Source of the DNA: Rallus limicola
Lineage: Eukaryota; Chordata; Aves; Gruiformes; Rallidae
Reading direction: 5' to 3'
Length of the DNA: 64,000 bases
NCBI GenBank assembly: GCA_022605955.1
Contig: JAKCOZ010000007.1
Span: 12,157,501 to 12,221,500 of the forward strand
Below are positions 11,192 through 24,030 of the stretch, one piece after another. Position 1 is the first letter of the stretch, and every line of letters starts with the position of its first letter. The notes under the pieces were generated by a model that had not been told where the DNA came from, ran no database searches, and saw only the letters and a program-made list of their open reading frames with translations. A program made the position numbers and the translations under genes.

Positions 11192-14100
11192 TAGCCTTGG
11201 AATTTGGAAATCTACAATTAACCCATCTCATGACAGTGGCCACATTATGTGGGCTGGATGTTCTTGAGGTTTCTGTTAGACCTACCTAAAGTACATGGTG
11301 GCCTGTGCTTGTACAGGGATTGACCCTCTTTCAGATAATCTTTCTCATGCTGTGTACCTTCTTCAAATCTATTCAGAACCTGAAGTAGGATCATCTTCTT
11401 GGCCTGTTAAATCTACTCTTTATATGCTTTTTCTGGTTTGTCCTACCTCACATCAAGCTGAAGTTCTCTTTGTTTTCAGGGGGTTTGCTTAGTAAAGCTG
11501 AGTATTAGGCGCTGCAGTTTATTGAGATTTCTGTTCTTACCTCCAGGTTACCACTGTCTGAATTGGCTGTTCTGTCCCTTGAAATTTCCATAATATGTAT
11601 TTTTCTAACCCATCTGAAAGTAAAAAAGGTCTATTTGAAAATCTGCTTTTATAACAATCAGTTGTCATCTTAACTTCCATGAGGATGCCTGCAGATGGTT
11701 TCCATCTGGAACTGATTTCAAGCCTAAATGAAAAGTTTTTTCAGTAGTTCATTTTGAATACTTTTATATGAATAATTTTTAGAATTCAGTGTGATCTTAA
11801 TGCCTAGTTTTTGAGCAAACTGAAATTCTGCCTGTTTTCCCCCACTTTTGTCCAGCTAATCCAATAATATAATCTTCTTAATCTTTACTGTTGTGTATTA
11901 AAACCTCCTGGCACAGAGCATGAAAATAGCATTTGTGGTTTCAATAACTAAGCTTGAATGTTTAATTTAAAACTATTTAATATACATTTATTCAGTGAAA
12001 TTACAGATGCTTGATGTGAATGTTTTTAGACATCTGCCTTTAGGCAGTACATACCAGACAAGTGCAGATTACCTGGAAATTTACTTCCAGCTTGATAAAA
12101 CATCCCTGTTTTGTTTATGGTTGAATTTACAGCATTTGACGGTGGTTGTGGTTGGTGTTATATTCCTTGAACTTAAACTGGTTTTCATTTGTTCAGCAAC
12201 AGATAATTCAAAGTGCCAAGAGTTTAGTTTAAAAATACAGGAAAAGGACTGCATGTATACACCTTGATCGAGTGAAATTACACATAGCAGTGTGAGTGCA
12301 CAGTGAATTAGTGGAGAGAAATTTTACTCTTGAATCCAAACTGTGAAGATACAAAGTGTGGGCAGACCCAAAAAGAAGATATGGCTCCTGGTGTGGGCTG
12401 CGCTGGTTTCTGCCCGAGTCCCCTTCTCTCTCATGGGATGTTGGTGTGGGCAAGAAGCTGGATTGCTGCAAAGCTGACCTGCTTCCTCCCATTGAAAAAG
12501 GTCTGTGTCTTCTTTTTTTTTCTTTTTTTTTTCTTTAAATCCATACTTTCTTAATTTAAGTTTATAATCCAAAAATAGCATAGTAGGTGAGCATATTGCT
12601 GGAAGAAAGGAGTGGTGAACCCTTCTTAACTAAACAGAACTTGAGCTGAGTGATGGATTAATGGGTGGGTTTTGTAGGCTGATCAGAAGTTATTATCCCT
12701 GAGCTGGCCTGTTAGGATTCTTTTTTCAAACCATCCTATCTATAATTTAGAGGAATTTTACCCCAAACGTTTCTATGCGTAATATTTTTTGTTATTGGAG
12801 TTTAAGTAAATTTCAAAACTATTGGCTGTTTTAATTTAAACCTTGTTAGTTCAGTTTGACAATGTCAAGTCTACTGAGATGAGCAAGATCTCAACAAGGA
12901 ACTGGAACTTCTGAATTAGATTTACTCTATGATCACCACATAGACTTGAGCAAGTCGCATGCATTTCTTTTGGCTCGTTTATCCCATTTAGCTTAAATTC
13001 ATACTTCATGGACACATGGGTTAGTAGTTTGAGACTTCATTAATGAATGGTTACATAAAGGTTTATTTCCAGTAGTTAGAGACAGTGAAGTCATAACAGT
13101 GTGTTAGCTATTGATTTATATATGGGTTTGGTTTCTGAAAGTATTTTGCATGATCTAGCAGCAGATTTCTGTATACTTGAAGTCATTGCTTCCTCTGATG
13201 GATTACACCTTTTGGAAGAACATTACATAAACCTGAAAAATAATTTGATTTGTTGTCGGAGCACTTAAAATGGATTTATCTAAATCTATCCTTGACATAA
13301 ATTGAATTTGATATGAAGTCATATTTGCTTATTTTCCAGTCTCTGTCTTAATTGACACTTTATAAGGAGGAACATTTGAAGGTCTTAGAATTCATGTACT
13401 GTAAAAAGCACTTGAAGGAATCTCTCTGCAAGTATTTTGTCTGTGAAGAGAGCTACAAGGGCTAGATAAATTTATTATTTTTCTACGACAGTGTGGTAAA
13501 AGGAAAAATTGGATTGTTATTTAGGGAGCTATAGATTCCCAAAATAAATTGCATTTTGTTTGTATTTAAACACTGAACATATGGGGTAGTAACCTGGCTG
13601 CTTCTTAAGTGCTGATTTTTTTAAAAAAATCCTTTTCCTACATTAATAGTTAGTTTCAAAACTGCTCTAATTCTATGGGCAAATCTGGATATAATTTGAT
13701 ATGATCTTACATATTTCTTACATATAGGAAAGAATATAATAAAACTGAAATGCAAGAGTAATTTGAAACAAAGTTGAAAGAGGGCCTAGTATGAAGCCAG
13801 CTAGAAAACACAGTCAAACCAATGATTAACACTTGCTTCAGCCTTGCTGTAGGCAGACTTATGCTAGCATGGGTCTCTGGCTTTAACATTGGCCACGCAT
13901 AGACTTCCAGATCATGCACTCTTGTACAACATAAACTCTCAAATTCCTGCTTTACTATTATTTACAGCTGTAAGTAGGTGGTGGGGTTTTCTGAGGCATA
14001 ATATTTTGAGGGAATGGCAGTATTTTACAGAAATGAAATGGCTGTTAATAAGAAGCAGATGCTTTGGTAAGAAACCAGACAGGGGCTAGGATGACTTCAC

Positions 14101-17100
14101 TATCTAACCAAAGATTTATGTTTTGGCAAGGTCTCTAATGTATTAGGCATCCATGTAGAAGCATAGTTGTAAAAGTATAAGAGTCATCCTCTTAAAAAAG
14201 GGAGATAAGACCCATCCATCACCATCTCTTCTGTCCCACGGCACCTTGTCTGTGACTCATTTGGTTGGGCAAATCAGTGAGCAGGTGTATTAGTTGCTGA
14301 TGTGAGACATGGAACCACTTACATCTTATGTTTTGCACAAAATATATACTCATTAGCAAAGATTTCTAGTGCCATTGCCTTTTTCTTCCACAGATGTCTT
14401 CTTATCATAAGGCAGCAGCTGTAGCTGTTACTCAGACTGCCTCAACGTTAGAGCCATGCTTTGCTTAATAGAAGTTATCCTTTTAATATAGTATTTTGGC
14501 AGAGAATTGGGGATTGTATCATGTTTTCTCTCTAAGTTGGATAATCTACTGTGATCTTGCATGCATTACATTTATGTAAATAGATCTGTGGTCCCACAGC
14601 TGTAGGATCTTGATTCCTCCTCAGCAGTAAGTAATTCTGCAAGCAGTGCTTTCATTTGTCTTCGCTTTATTTTGAGGTGGTAGGTTATCTATCAAGAATA
14701 AAAGCTCACATTCCTGGTGGATGTGTTAATTGCCAGTGGAATTAATAATGGAGAGCTTATTTTATACAGCTATGTGCTTGCACAAAACCTTTAGGAACTT
14801 TTATTGTCAGTACTGTGGCCTCTATGACTCATTTTGCTGAAACTGTGTATGGGGAAGAGACTGCAAACTCACAAATGCTTTTGGGGATGCTCAGACATGC
14901 AGGGATTTCTCACACGTTCACCCTTGTGTTGGCATATACATGCAGCATGATAACACAAACTTCATTTTGTTAGGCAATCAAATAAAAAAATAATGACAAC
15001 CATGCAAACATTTCCTTTGGTTTTCTGTTACTCTCTGGATGTTTTGCATAATATGCTGTATATGATAGAGTAGAACAATTGTGTATTTATAGAAAATGGA
15101 TTGTGAGTCCTAGTTAAAGCTTATTGTGGCCAAATTGGTAATTATGATACAACTGGGGAACACAGTTTATTAACATAGTTGGGGATATGAGACATCGGCT
15201 TCCATTAATTTGTCTCAGTACTGTTAAAATTATGGCCAGGGGACTGTCAAATTTACTTTAGCATTCAGAAAATGGGCTAAGAGAAGCCGTGATTAGTGGC
15301 AGTAGGCATTTTGCAAAGAAACTGGATGGATGAAAGGCTAAAAAGCTTCTGCCCCTTAATTCTGGGCTCTGCAGTTCATCATTATCCAATCACAAAGATT
15401 AAAGCAATTTAGAGCTTAGAAGCTGTAAACGAAGAGCTGCCCAGCAAAATGTCCAAAGTCACAGGGGAGCCCTGTGTCCTGATTCAAATGCACAGGCATA
15501 AGCTTCCAGAACCCCTCTTTGCATGTAAATATTTATTACCATGTTAACTTTTTATTATTCTCTGACATATGTTGCTCTCCTGTGCTAGATTTTCAGTCTT
15601 TGAAAGAGAAGTAAAAATCTTCACAGAAAGGAGTATTTTGTATTCTGTCATTGCTGTGGCAGTGACACAGATGATTATGTAGTGATTTTTTTTTGCTTAC
15701 TGATTGGAAATACCGATTTTACCACTTCTGAGTTTTACTGGCTTTTTTTAGTGGTAACTAACACATTACAGGGAACTTCAGACAAATTATGAAGTTTATT
15801 TATTGTTCCTGTGCTTTCAGGGAGTTATTTCTAGAGTTATTCAGATCCTCCAAGATTCAGGCAGTGCTCTTGAAGGTTGAATGTAGTATTCAGACTTGCA
15901 TTTTTAAACTGTGTTAAAGACTTTAGCTCTAGAATGGATGGAAAAATGTCTCGCTGCCAGCAAAACTGGTGCAATTTGTAAATTGGCTTTGTGCTTTCTG
16001 CTGGTTTGTGTTCAGATGAAAGGTGTAACAAGGTATTTTCTAACTGAGTCTATTTTCTGTAAAAAGACTAAAATTTCACAATGACAAATTCTAGTAATTT
16101 GTAGTTCTGGCAAAATATTAGGGCATGTATGCTATGGATCCCATGGAAACTGAGAACCTTATGCTGGTATCAGACTTGGGAATGCCCAAAAATATTTACT
16201 CTTCAGTTTGGAAGTGCAAAACCAAGTGTGCCGGTGTGGCACATGCTTCAGAGGCTTCCCATAACCCTGCAAAGAAGGGAAATATGCCCAACTATGTTTT
16301 ACAAGTCAGGGTAAAGAGAAAAAAGAAGTCTGAAAGATTTACCTTGGCTGAGTGCTGTGTAAAGACCTGAATGGAATGTGTAGCAGAAAATGTGAAAGGC
16401 AAGGAATGTGGTCACATGCAATCTTTCCATACATTCTAAGACTGCTAATCCTAAAGCCTAATTCTGAACAAATAAGCAAGATCAGTACACAGAAAACCTT
16501 GTAAGCACATCCATGTAATTTAAAAATCTATTCTTTTTTTTTAATCAGGAAGACTTTTTCATGTGTAGTACTAAAACACACTGGTGGATTCACATCCCTT
16601 TTATGTCTTCACATATGATTAACCGGTTTTGCTGAATATATAATTTCTTTTATTGGTATTTTTCATCTTCTTCTAGCCAGTCAGTATGCTGTATACTCAA
16701 CGAGAAAAAAACACAACCCAAACCCCAAGAAATTTTACTTTATCTGGTGACATCAACAAGGTGTTTGAGAACTGTTATTCTGTGATAAAGTAGGTTTCAT
16801 TTACCAAAGGTTGACAAATCATTACTTTAGAGTTTGAGAAACAAGTCAGACAAGTTTATATCACAAATGCATATAGTGAGATGTGTCTAACTAATTTGTA
16901 GCTCAATGAAAAAAGATAAACTAAGTTCACTGGGTCTGAAGCCAAGAGAATTGCTACAGGGAGTGTATAGTGTGCTGTGATATCATTTCCAGTGGTAGCT
17001 TTATGAATAAGAGGATAGAACATATTAACAATTATGCCGATGGCTAGAAGTAAATTGAATTATAACTGCATTAACTGTAGTAACAGTTGTACCCTTTTTC

Positions 17101-17600
17101 TTTTCCTTGCAATTACTATGAAATTATGTTATCTGAAAAGAAAACAAAGCAGAATATTAGAAAGCAAGCATATTGTTTCAGCTTTGACTATAATGAGCAT
17201 TCATTGGTTGATCTTTTCTGGAAAATAGAAATTTATTCAGTGAAACCTAGCCCAGGGTGTAAAGCAGTGGAAATGCAAATATGAAGCTGAGCAATGATGA
17301 CACTGGTCATTTAAAAAAAGTCATGCTGCAAGAGATGAAGGTTGATCAAAACCTTTGGGTTGTTTTTTTTGTCCTTCACTAAAGGAATTTATTAGATCTC
17401 CTCTTGTGACTTCTGGAGCATTGATTAATACAGAAAACAATGCCTTTATTAAGTGTCATTAAGATATTGCACCAGAATAGCAGTACAACTCACCTGTGCG
17501 TACTGTCTTGTGCATGTGATATCAGATGCGCTGCTCTGCAGTACGGACCATTATGAGCTCCACTTGGGAACAATCTCAAGTACAGCCATGATCAAAATTA
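11192..17600. other. Unique sequence, no gene recognised
   Basis: About 6.4 kb of AT-rich DNA without a recognised transposable element. It includes a pyrimidine run at 12507-12535. A moderately GC segment around 15340-15560 reads like vertebrate conserved non-coding DNA (see findings). Frames such as 12229-12581 are driven by the homopolymer runs. Confidence 0.5.
12507..12535 (+). repeat. T-rich low-complexity tract
   Basis: T runs broken by single C residues. It produces artificial lysine-rich (minus) and phenylalanine-rich (plus) reading frames. Confidence 0.85.
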
Positions 17601-17665
17601 TCATAGAATGGTGGAACAGCCCAGGTTGGGAGGAACCTCGAAAGACCTTCTGGTCCAACTTTTCA
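17601..17665 (-). mobile_element. CR1 LINE, very short 3' remnant
   Basis: The plus strand reads TCATAGAATGGTGGAACAG, then CCAGGTTGGGAGGAACC, then CTGGTCCAAC. This is the reverse complement of a CR1 3' terminus. Only about 65 bp remain, either an extremely truncated insertion or an old decayed copy. Confidence 0.8.
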
Positions 17666-18106
17666 AGAAGTCGTAATTTGTTTCATTTCTGCTGTCAGTT
17701 TCCTTGTAGGGACTGATAAAACATATTCTTGGTTGATCTCATAAATAATGAGGTTGATTAAGCTATTGTAATTGAGGAATGAAGCCTAAACTATGAGAAA
17801 GTCACCTAAAAGCACTGGAACAAGAAGTATGGGTAAGCTGAAGTACTGAAATCAGTACTTGCACTGGCAGTGCAGAACTGTAAAAGGGTTCTTGCTCATG
17901 ATCTTTGCTTTTTTGAACTGAAATCTTTAAGCACATGCAATTATTCTTGACTAGTTTTAGATGTCCTAGAGTACTTACATTATAATTGAACAGATTTGTT
18001 AAAGAAAAGACTGCTTTTTACTTCTGGAAATGCTTAAAGTGTCATTATTTTCTGAGTCTTGCAGCTTCCATCTTGGACTGCTAATTTTATCAATACCTAC
18101 TTCTGT
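17666..18106. other. Unique spacer, nothing recognised
   Basis: AT-rich sequence between two CR1 pieces. No gene or other repeat is seen. Confidence 0.5.
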
Positions 18107-19330
18107 AGAATCACAGAATGGTTTAGGTTGGAAAGTACCCTAAAGATAATCTAGTTCCAACATCTGTGCCATGGACACCCTCCACTAGACCTGGGTGCCC
18201 AAAGCACCATCGAACCCGTCCTTGGACACTGCCAGGGAGGGGGCAGCTACAGCTTCTCTGGGCAGCCTGTGCCAGTGTCTCACCACCTTCACAGAGAAGA
18301 ACTTCTTTCTAATATCTAATCAAAATCTACCCTCCTTCATCTTAAAGCCATCACCCCATGTCTTGTCACCACACTGCCAATAAAGAGTCGCTTTCCATCT
18401 TTCCTCAAGCTCCATTTAGGTACCGGCAGGCTGCTGCAAGGTCTCCACAGAGTCTTCTCTTCTCCTTTCTGAAGAAACCCAACTGTTTCAGCCTGACTTA
18501 ATAGGAGAGGTGCTCCAGCCCATGGATCATCTTTGTGGCCCTGCTCTGGACTTACTCTACCAGCTTGATATCTTTCTTTTACTGGGACCCCAGAGCTGAA
18601 CACAGAACTCCAGATGGGATCTCAGAAGAGCAGAGATTCTCAGGGGAAGAATCACCTCCTTCAACCTGCTTATCTGTTTTTGATGCAGCCGAGGATGTGG
18701 TTGGCTTTCTGGGTGCAGGTACACCAGCACTCCCAAAGTCCTTCTGATCAGGGCTGCTCTAAATCTATTTTCTGCTCAGCCTATAGTTGTGCCTTGACCC
18801 AGATACATGATGTTGCATTTGGCCTTGTTGAACTTAATGTAGTTTGCATGGGCCCACCTTTCAAGACTGTGAAGGTCCCTCTGCATGACATTCCTTCCTT
18901 TCAGTGTGTTGACCACACCACAGAGTTTGTGTCAGTAGCAAACTTGGTGAGCATGAGCTCAATCCCACTGTCCATGTTGCCAGCAAAGCTGTTAAATAGT
19001 GCTCTTCCTGATACAAACCCCGAGGAACACCAGTTGTCACTGTTCTCTGCTTGGACATTGAGCCATTGATCACAGCTCTTGTAGTGCAACTGTCCAGCCA
19101 AATCCTTATCCACCAAGTGGTCCATCCATCAAGTCCACATCTTTCCAATTTAGAGATAAAGATATTGTGCAGGACAGTGTCAAATGCTTTGCACAAGTCC
19201 AGATAGATGACATCTCATCATAGAAGACCACAAAATTTGTCAGGCACAATTTGCCCTTAGTAAAGCCATATTGAATGTTAGCAATCACTTCCTTATTTTA
19301 CATGTGTCTGAGCATAGTTTCCATACTTTA
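18107..19330 (-). mobile_element. CR1 LINE with decayed reverse transcriptase
   Basis: The longest CR1 copy here, about 1.2 kb on the minus strand, with its 3' end at 18107 (plus strand AGAATCACAGAATGG). Reading from its 5' side, it encodes YGFTKGKLCLTNFVVFYDE near 19200-19270, then KAFDTVLHNIFISKLERCGL near 19130-19190 and TTGVPRG near 19020. These are ordered pieces of the CR1 reverse transcriptase, spread over three frames by frameshifts. The catalytic box, expected as FADDT, reads FATDT (near 18930-18945), so one of the two metal-binding aspartates is lost. The copy is inactive. The 151-codon plus-strand frame at 18614-19069 is antisense to it and is not a gene. Confidence 0.93.
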
Positions 19331-19336
19331 ACTTTT

Positions 19337-19620
19337 TCATAGAATCATAGACTGGTTTGAGTTGGAGGGGACCTCCAAGATCATCTAGTTCCACCCCCCT
19401 GCCATGGGCAGGGACACCCTCCACTAGACCAGGTTGCCCAAAGCCCCATCCAACATGGCCTTGAACACTGCCAGGGAGGGGGCAGCCACAACTTCTCTGG
19501 GCAGCCTGTGCCAGGGCCTCACCCCCCTCATGGTAAGGAATTTCTTCCTAATGTCTAATTTAAACCTACCATCATTCAGTTCAAAGACATTCCCTCTTGT
19601 CCTCTTGCAGTAAGTCTCCA
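19337..19620 (-). mobile_element. CR1 LINE 3' fragment, well preserved
   Basis: A minus-strand CR1 tail with its 3' end at 19337 (plus strand TCATAGAATCATAGACTGG). A 65-codon open stretch at 19424-19621 encodes the end of ORF2, with KRTRGNVFELNDGRFKLDI, then RKKF, then HRLPREVV. It is of the same subfamily as 4531-4896 but less decayed. It begins only a few bases from the 5' limit of the previous CR1 copy and shares its orientation. A recent insertion next to, or into, that older copy is plausible. Confidence 0.93.
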
Positions 19621-20183
19621 AGAAGGGCTTTGGCCCTTATTATTCAGTTGCCTTAACTACAATAGTATTTTTTTTCTGATTTGACATTTATGACATATGT
19701 AATCACAGAGTGTCAGAGTAAGTATTAACTGCCATAAGGAAAGTGGGATGTAAAGCTGACACCAGAAAGATCCTGTTTTAAGTTGGAGCTGGTGTGCAGA
19801 GGAGGTGACAGTGGCTGTGTTACTCTGAGTTTTTAGGTGCCAGGAGCAAGTGATACCAGGAGAGCTGCGTTTGCTGCCACTGTCCTTCTCTTCTGGCCAC
19901 ACCATATGACCACGAATGAAGCCATCTGGTGGGAGCAGTGTTGGGGACACCACAGGTGCCAGGGCCATTTGTGCCTGTGGTGACTCTGACAGCTGTCCTG
20001 CCCTCTACATCCAGCCAGCTGAAGTGCAACATGGAAAGTGTCATTGCATGTAGTTGGTTCTGACTTACTGTTGTCTACCTGACTTTCTTCTTCATCGAGG
20101 TGGCTGTATGTAAGGACTGACTCCTGCATACAGTCCTATGTGCTATTATTACTTAAGTGATTGCACTGGAATATAAATCAGTG
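19621..20183. other. GC-richer unique segment, no gene recognised
   Basis: This stretch is less AT-rich than its surroundings, and several overlapping minus-strand frames (19657-20129) run through it. None contains a domain I recognise and they shadow one another, so I do not call a gene. Confidence 0.45.
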
Positions 20184-20235
20184 TCAGTTGTATGGCCTCT
20201 TTGTACGGTAAGGTACAAAGAGGCCATACAACTGA
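20184..20235. repeat. Perfect 23-bp inverted repeat with 6-nt spacer
   Basis: The left arm 20184-20206 (starts TCAGTTGTATGG, ends TTTGTAC) is the exact reverse complement of the right arm 20213-20235. They are separated by GGTAAG. Either strand can fold into a 23-bp perfect hairpin. The flanks do not extend the pairing convincingly. No transposon terminal motif surrounds it. It could be a template-switch duplication, a very short foldback element or a hairpin transcript. Perfect arm identity suggests it is young. Confidence 0.97.
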
Positions 20236-21080
20236 AAATTAACAAGTCCTTTCTTGTGCTCTTACCTTATTCTCCAGATTTCTTGGTGATATCATTAAGT
20301 AGTCCTTTTAAAATCTCTTGCAAGCCCTACTAAAACAAAGATGATAAATTGTCTATCAACTTTTTGTGTACTGCATGACATTCTGTTCTTCTAAATAATC
20401 TATTAGCAGTGAGATTGCAATGAAAGCGTGACTCTGGCTTCTTGGCAATGTTCATCTTGAAAATTTACGATCTTTCACAAAATATTTATCTTGTGTCCAA
20501 GAACAAAAATGAACTGAGAGACAGATTTTGATATTGCATCAGTGAGTTCATGCCACTTTCATATGTTTCTCAATAAAAAGGTATTTGAATCCCAGCTAAT
20601 CAAAGTTGAATCAGCTCAGTGGAAATGTTAGGATGCCTTCAGTTCTGAAGACAGCATGAAAGAGCTGGAGTGCAAAGTAGGTGAGGGAGGTTATCACTGA
20701 TGCAGTCTGGAAACCCAGGATGTTACAGAGACTACAAAGTGTAACCTGTTTCATGTCTGTCCCTGTGTCTCGATTAGAATTAGATTGGGAATCTATCAGT
20801 CACTTTGAACATTGTGACAGTTTCTGCATTTTCGTTTCTGCCAAGCAATGTAGAAAGAGTAAGTTGAGTTTTCTTTGAAATACATTTTTGAATAATCAAT
20901 TTATTTCCATGTTGCAAATAGATACATTCTGCTGGTCGACAAAGAGGGAAGATATCCTGCTAACCCCCTTTACGTTACTGTGCCTTTATGATACACATCT
21001 ATAACAGACTGTTAAGCTGGATTTTCAGTCTATAGTTTGGCTTAATCAAAATTGGGAGCTTGCTTTTGGAATCACTGCCT
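20236..21080. other. Unique sequence, no gene recognised
   Basis: AT-rich DNA between the inverted repeat and the next CR1 copy. No coding or repeat signature is recognised. Confidence 0.5.
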
Positions 21081-21536
21081 TCCCTGCTGGAGCGTGTCCA
21101 GGGGAGGGTGATGAAGCTCGTGAAGGGTCTTGACCACCACTCCTATGAGGAATGGCTGAGGGAGCTGGGGCTTTTTAGTCTTGAGAAAAGGAGGCTGAGG
21201 GGAGATCTTATCTTGCAGGCAGTTGCAGAGATATTGGGGTTGGTCTCTTCTCTCTAGTGACAAGAGATAGGATGAGAGGGAATGGCTTGAAATTGCACCA
21301 GGGGAGATTTAGGTTAGATATCAGGAAGAAATCCTTTACTGAAAGGGTTGTCAAACATTGGAACAGGCTGCCAAGGGAGGTTGTGAAGTCACCACCCCTG
21401 GAGGTATTTAAAAAGTGTATAGATGAAGTCCTGAAGGAAATGATCTAGAGGTGGAATAGTCAAGGTTACGTTATGGTTGGACTAGATGATCTAAAAGGTC
21501 TCTTCCAACCTAAGTGATTCTATGATTCTATGATTC
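21081..21536 (+). mobile_element. CR1 LINE 3' fragment
   Basis: A plus-strand CR1 tail. It encodes [20 protein letters not shown] near 21140-21200. After a frame change, a 63-codon stretch (21257-21448) contains [11 protein letters not shown] and NRLPREVV. The 3' end is a clear terminal repeat at 21514-21536, TGATTCTATGATTCTATG. The close match to the familiar CR1 tail and the intact terminal repeat suggest a fairly young copy. Confidence 0.95.
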
Positions 21537-21767
21537 CTTGGTTTTAGAGTTAAAGGTAAAGAATGGAAGCTGATCCTGCAGGTAATTCACACCCACTGAA
21601 ATATATGTTTTAGCATTGCTTTCATTACAGTGTTGCAAAGTTCTCAGTTGTGTTAGCAGTAAATGCTGAGGTGCATGCTGAATGATCCTTAAGGTGCTTT
21701 GTGTCTACATAAAACTGTGCAGAAATTAACATTAGTCTTAAGACAGGTTTTAAACCATTGCAACCTT
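21537..21767. other. Spacer between convergent CR1 tails
   Basis: About 230 bp of unique sequence separating two CR1 3' ends that face each other. Confidence 0.5.
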
Positions 21768-21972
21768 AGAATCATAAAATCATAGAATCACCTGAGTTGG
21801 AAGAGACCCTTTAGATCATTGAGTCCAACCATAACCTAACCCTGACTAAACCACCTCTAGATCATGTCCTTCAGGACTTCATCTATATGCCTTTTAAATA
21901 CCTCCAGGGATGGTGACTCCACCACCTCCCTGGTCAGCCTATTCCAATATTTGACAGCCCTTTCAACCTTGG
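21768..21972 (-). mobile_element. CR1 LINE, short 3' fragment
   Basis: A minus-strand copy with its 3' end at 21768 (plus strand AGAATCATAAAATCATAG, then AATCACC). It runs through GAGTTGGAAGAGACCC and the codons for PREVVESPSLEVFK. It is truncated after about 200 bp, where it gives way to unrelated sequence. It belongs to the same subfamily as the plus-strand copy at 21081-21536, judging by the shared VFKxxIDEVLK tail. Confidence 0.92.
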
Positions 21973-24030
21973 TGTCAGGTTTGTCATGACTCTCAACTGC
22001 TTTGCTTTTGTGGTACTGTTTTATGCCTTTGCTAAAAAGAGTATGGTTTCCTGCCTTGCAGAGAGCCATCATGTTGTACCGATGGCAGTGACAGTTCCCT
22101 TCAGGTAGACAGTGTATGTTAAAATAGATTATCTTCCCCAGATTAGAAGGTGAATTAATGCACGTTAAATAAGCTAACACCTTATAGTTTTATCCCAGAA
22201 AATCCTCCACAATTCCAACACTGAATTGAATTATAACCTTGCCTGGATGTACCATAAGATCATAGGTCATCTGATTGTCACTGATAAGCTCAACAGCAGG
22301 TGGTGGAATCAGGACACAAGCTGTGTTAGTTAAAAGGGCTGTGCTAGTAGTACCAGCACTGTTTTACTCACAGGTACAGAGGAAGTGCAAAGTAGGACCT
22401 TGACCCAGCCAGTTTTCACTGCCGTACCTTTCCAGATCTCTTTTAGTGTGCTGTCTTTAGTCTTTCTTTACTTTCTCCTCCACCTTTTCTCACACTCTGA
22501 AGCTTTTGCTCCACTCACACAGAAAAGGAACAAGTTGGATTTTTCAATGCACTGCTCAGCCAGAGAAAATGTGCCCAAGGCCTGTTCAAGGAGTGCTGCT
22601 GCTTGTCCTTTATAACAGAGGGCTTTGTGATGTGTCAGTTCATCTAGTGTAGAAAATGAGGTAAAGCACTTTTTAAAAATGGAGCCTCTTTAAAAAATGG
22701 AAACTATGTTAGCTTTAACAATGACTGAGCAGTACATAAAGAAATGTTTGCAGCTTCTGGAAACTCAGATAACTTTAGGAGTGAAATGAACTGTTGAAAT
22801 TATTTTTCCTCCACATATGTTTTGGCACATCAAGAGATTTGTTTCTCAATGAAAACCTGTAGCTTGACACACTCTTATGCCTTTCATATTTCTGTTTTCC
22901 CTCCTTTTAAATTGTGACCTATATTTTGGCAACCAAAGCCCATTTTTAAACAAAATGCATTTTATTGTCATTCTTCAAAAGGGTTTATCCAGCTGTAGCC
23001 GCCCATCAGTTCTCTCATTGTCACAGGCTGCCCTCCCTCTCACTACAGAGAAAACCACCTTCTGATTTCTGTATTTCAGATAAACCTTATCGTTCTGTGA
23101 TCAGTCTCTGCCTGGTTGCTCACAGAAAGTGATCCCCACACTTCCCTGCTTAAAAGGTTTTTCCTCAAATAGTCAATGGTAATGTTGCAAAAAAGGAAAT
23201 GCTAAGAGTAACACTGAAAAAGGCACAAGAGCTGTTAATGAAGTGGCCTTCAAGAAATCCTGCTAATGTTAATAAACCAAGTTCTTGATAAACCTCCACT
23301 CTTCTGACCAGTTATGCCAGAAGATACATCCTAAGGAAAAAAAAAACCAAAACAAAAAACCCCCAAAAAAGTACAAAAGTTCTCAAACACCTTAAAGGTA
23401 CATAATCCTCCTCTGGATCTGTTCCAGCTGACTTAATTTGACTGTCTCCAGATCCCAGATTTTTACTTCTGGAAGAATTAGTTTATTAGTCCAGTTTACA
23501 GGTAGGATTGTTTAAGTTCCTCATTCTGTTTATTCATAGCCAAGAATTAGCTCCCAGGTTCTCCTGTTAAGATATCCATGTTTGCACAGCACAGATCAAT
23601 GCAGTTTGTGGTGTGGATCGAACCTTGGTTTGTCTGCAGGTAAGAAGCCTGTGGAGCAAAGCTGAGTGTTTTTGGCATCCAGGGGATTTGTGAGACCAAA
23701 CTCCAGTAATGATGAGAGACAGATTCTCTGTGCACATAAATAATGTGTGTTCAACAAGAAAATGACTACTAGGGTTTCATTTTCCAAATAAGTCTCTCCT
23801 AATAATTTTCTAGCATACCTGTAGTTCCCATCCCACAGTGTTGTGTTTGGTGGGCTTTTTTAAGCTTTGAAGCTATGCACTGAGAATAAACCTTGAAATT
23901 ATATACTTTACTTTTTGTTTCCAGTTATGTTTCCATGAGAAAAAGCTAGACCATGCTCTATTTAAGCATTCAGTGCTTTGATTTTTGTTCCTTTGCTTGT
24001 AAATAATCAGTGTTCACCTGTTTGACTGCA
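21973..24030. other. Unique sequence, no gene recognised
   Basis: About 2 kb of AT-rich DNA. An A-rich run lies at 23338-23368. Short frames at 22385-22615 and 22877-23065 have no recognisable relatives. Confidence 0.5.

Noticed and set aside
18614..19069. 151-codon plus frame
   Set aside because: It runs antisense to the CR1 copy at 18107-19330.
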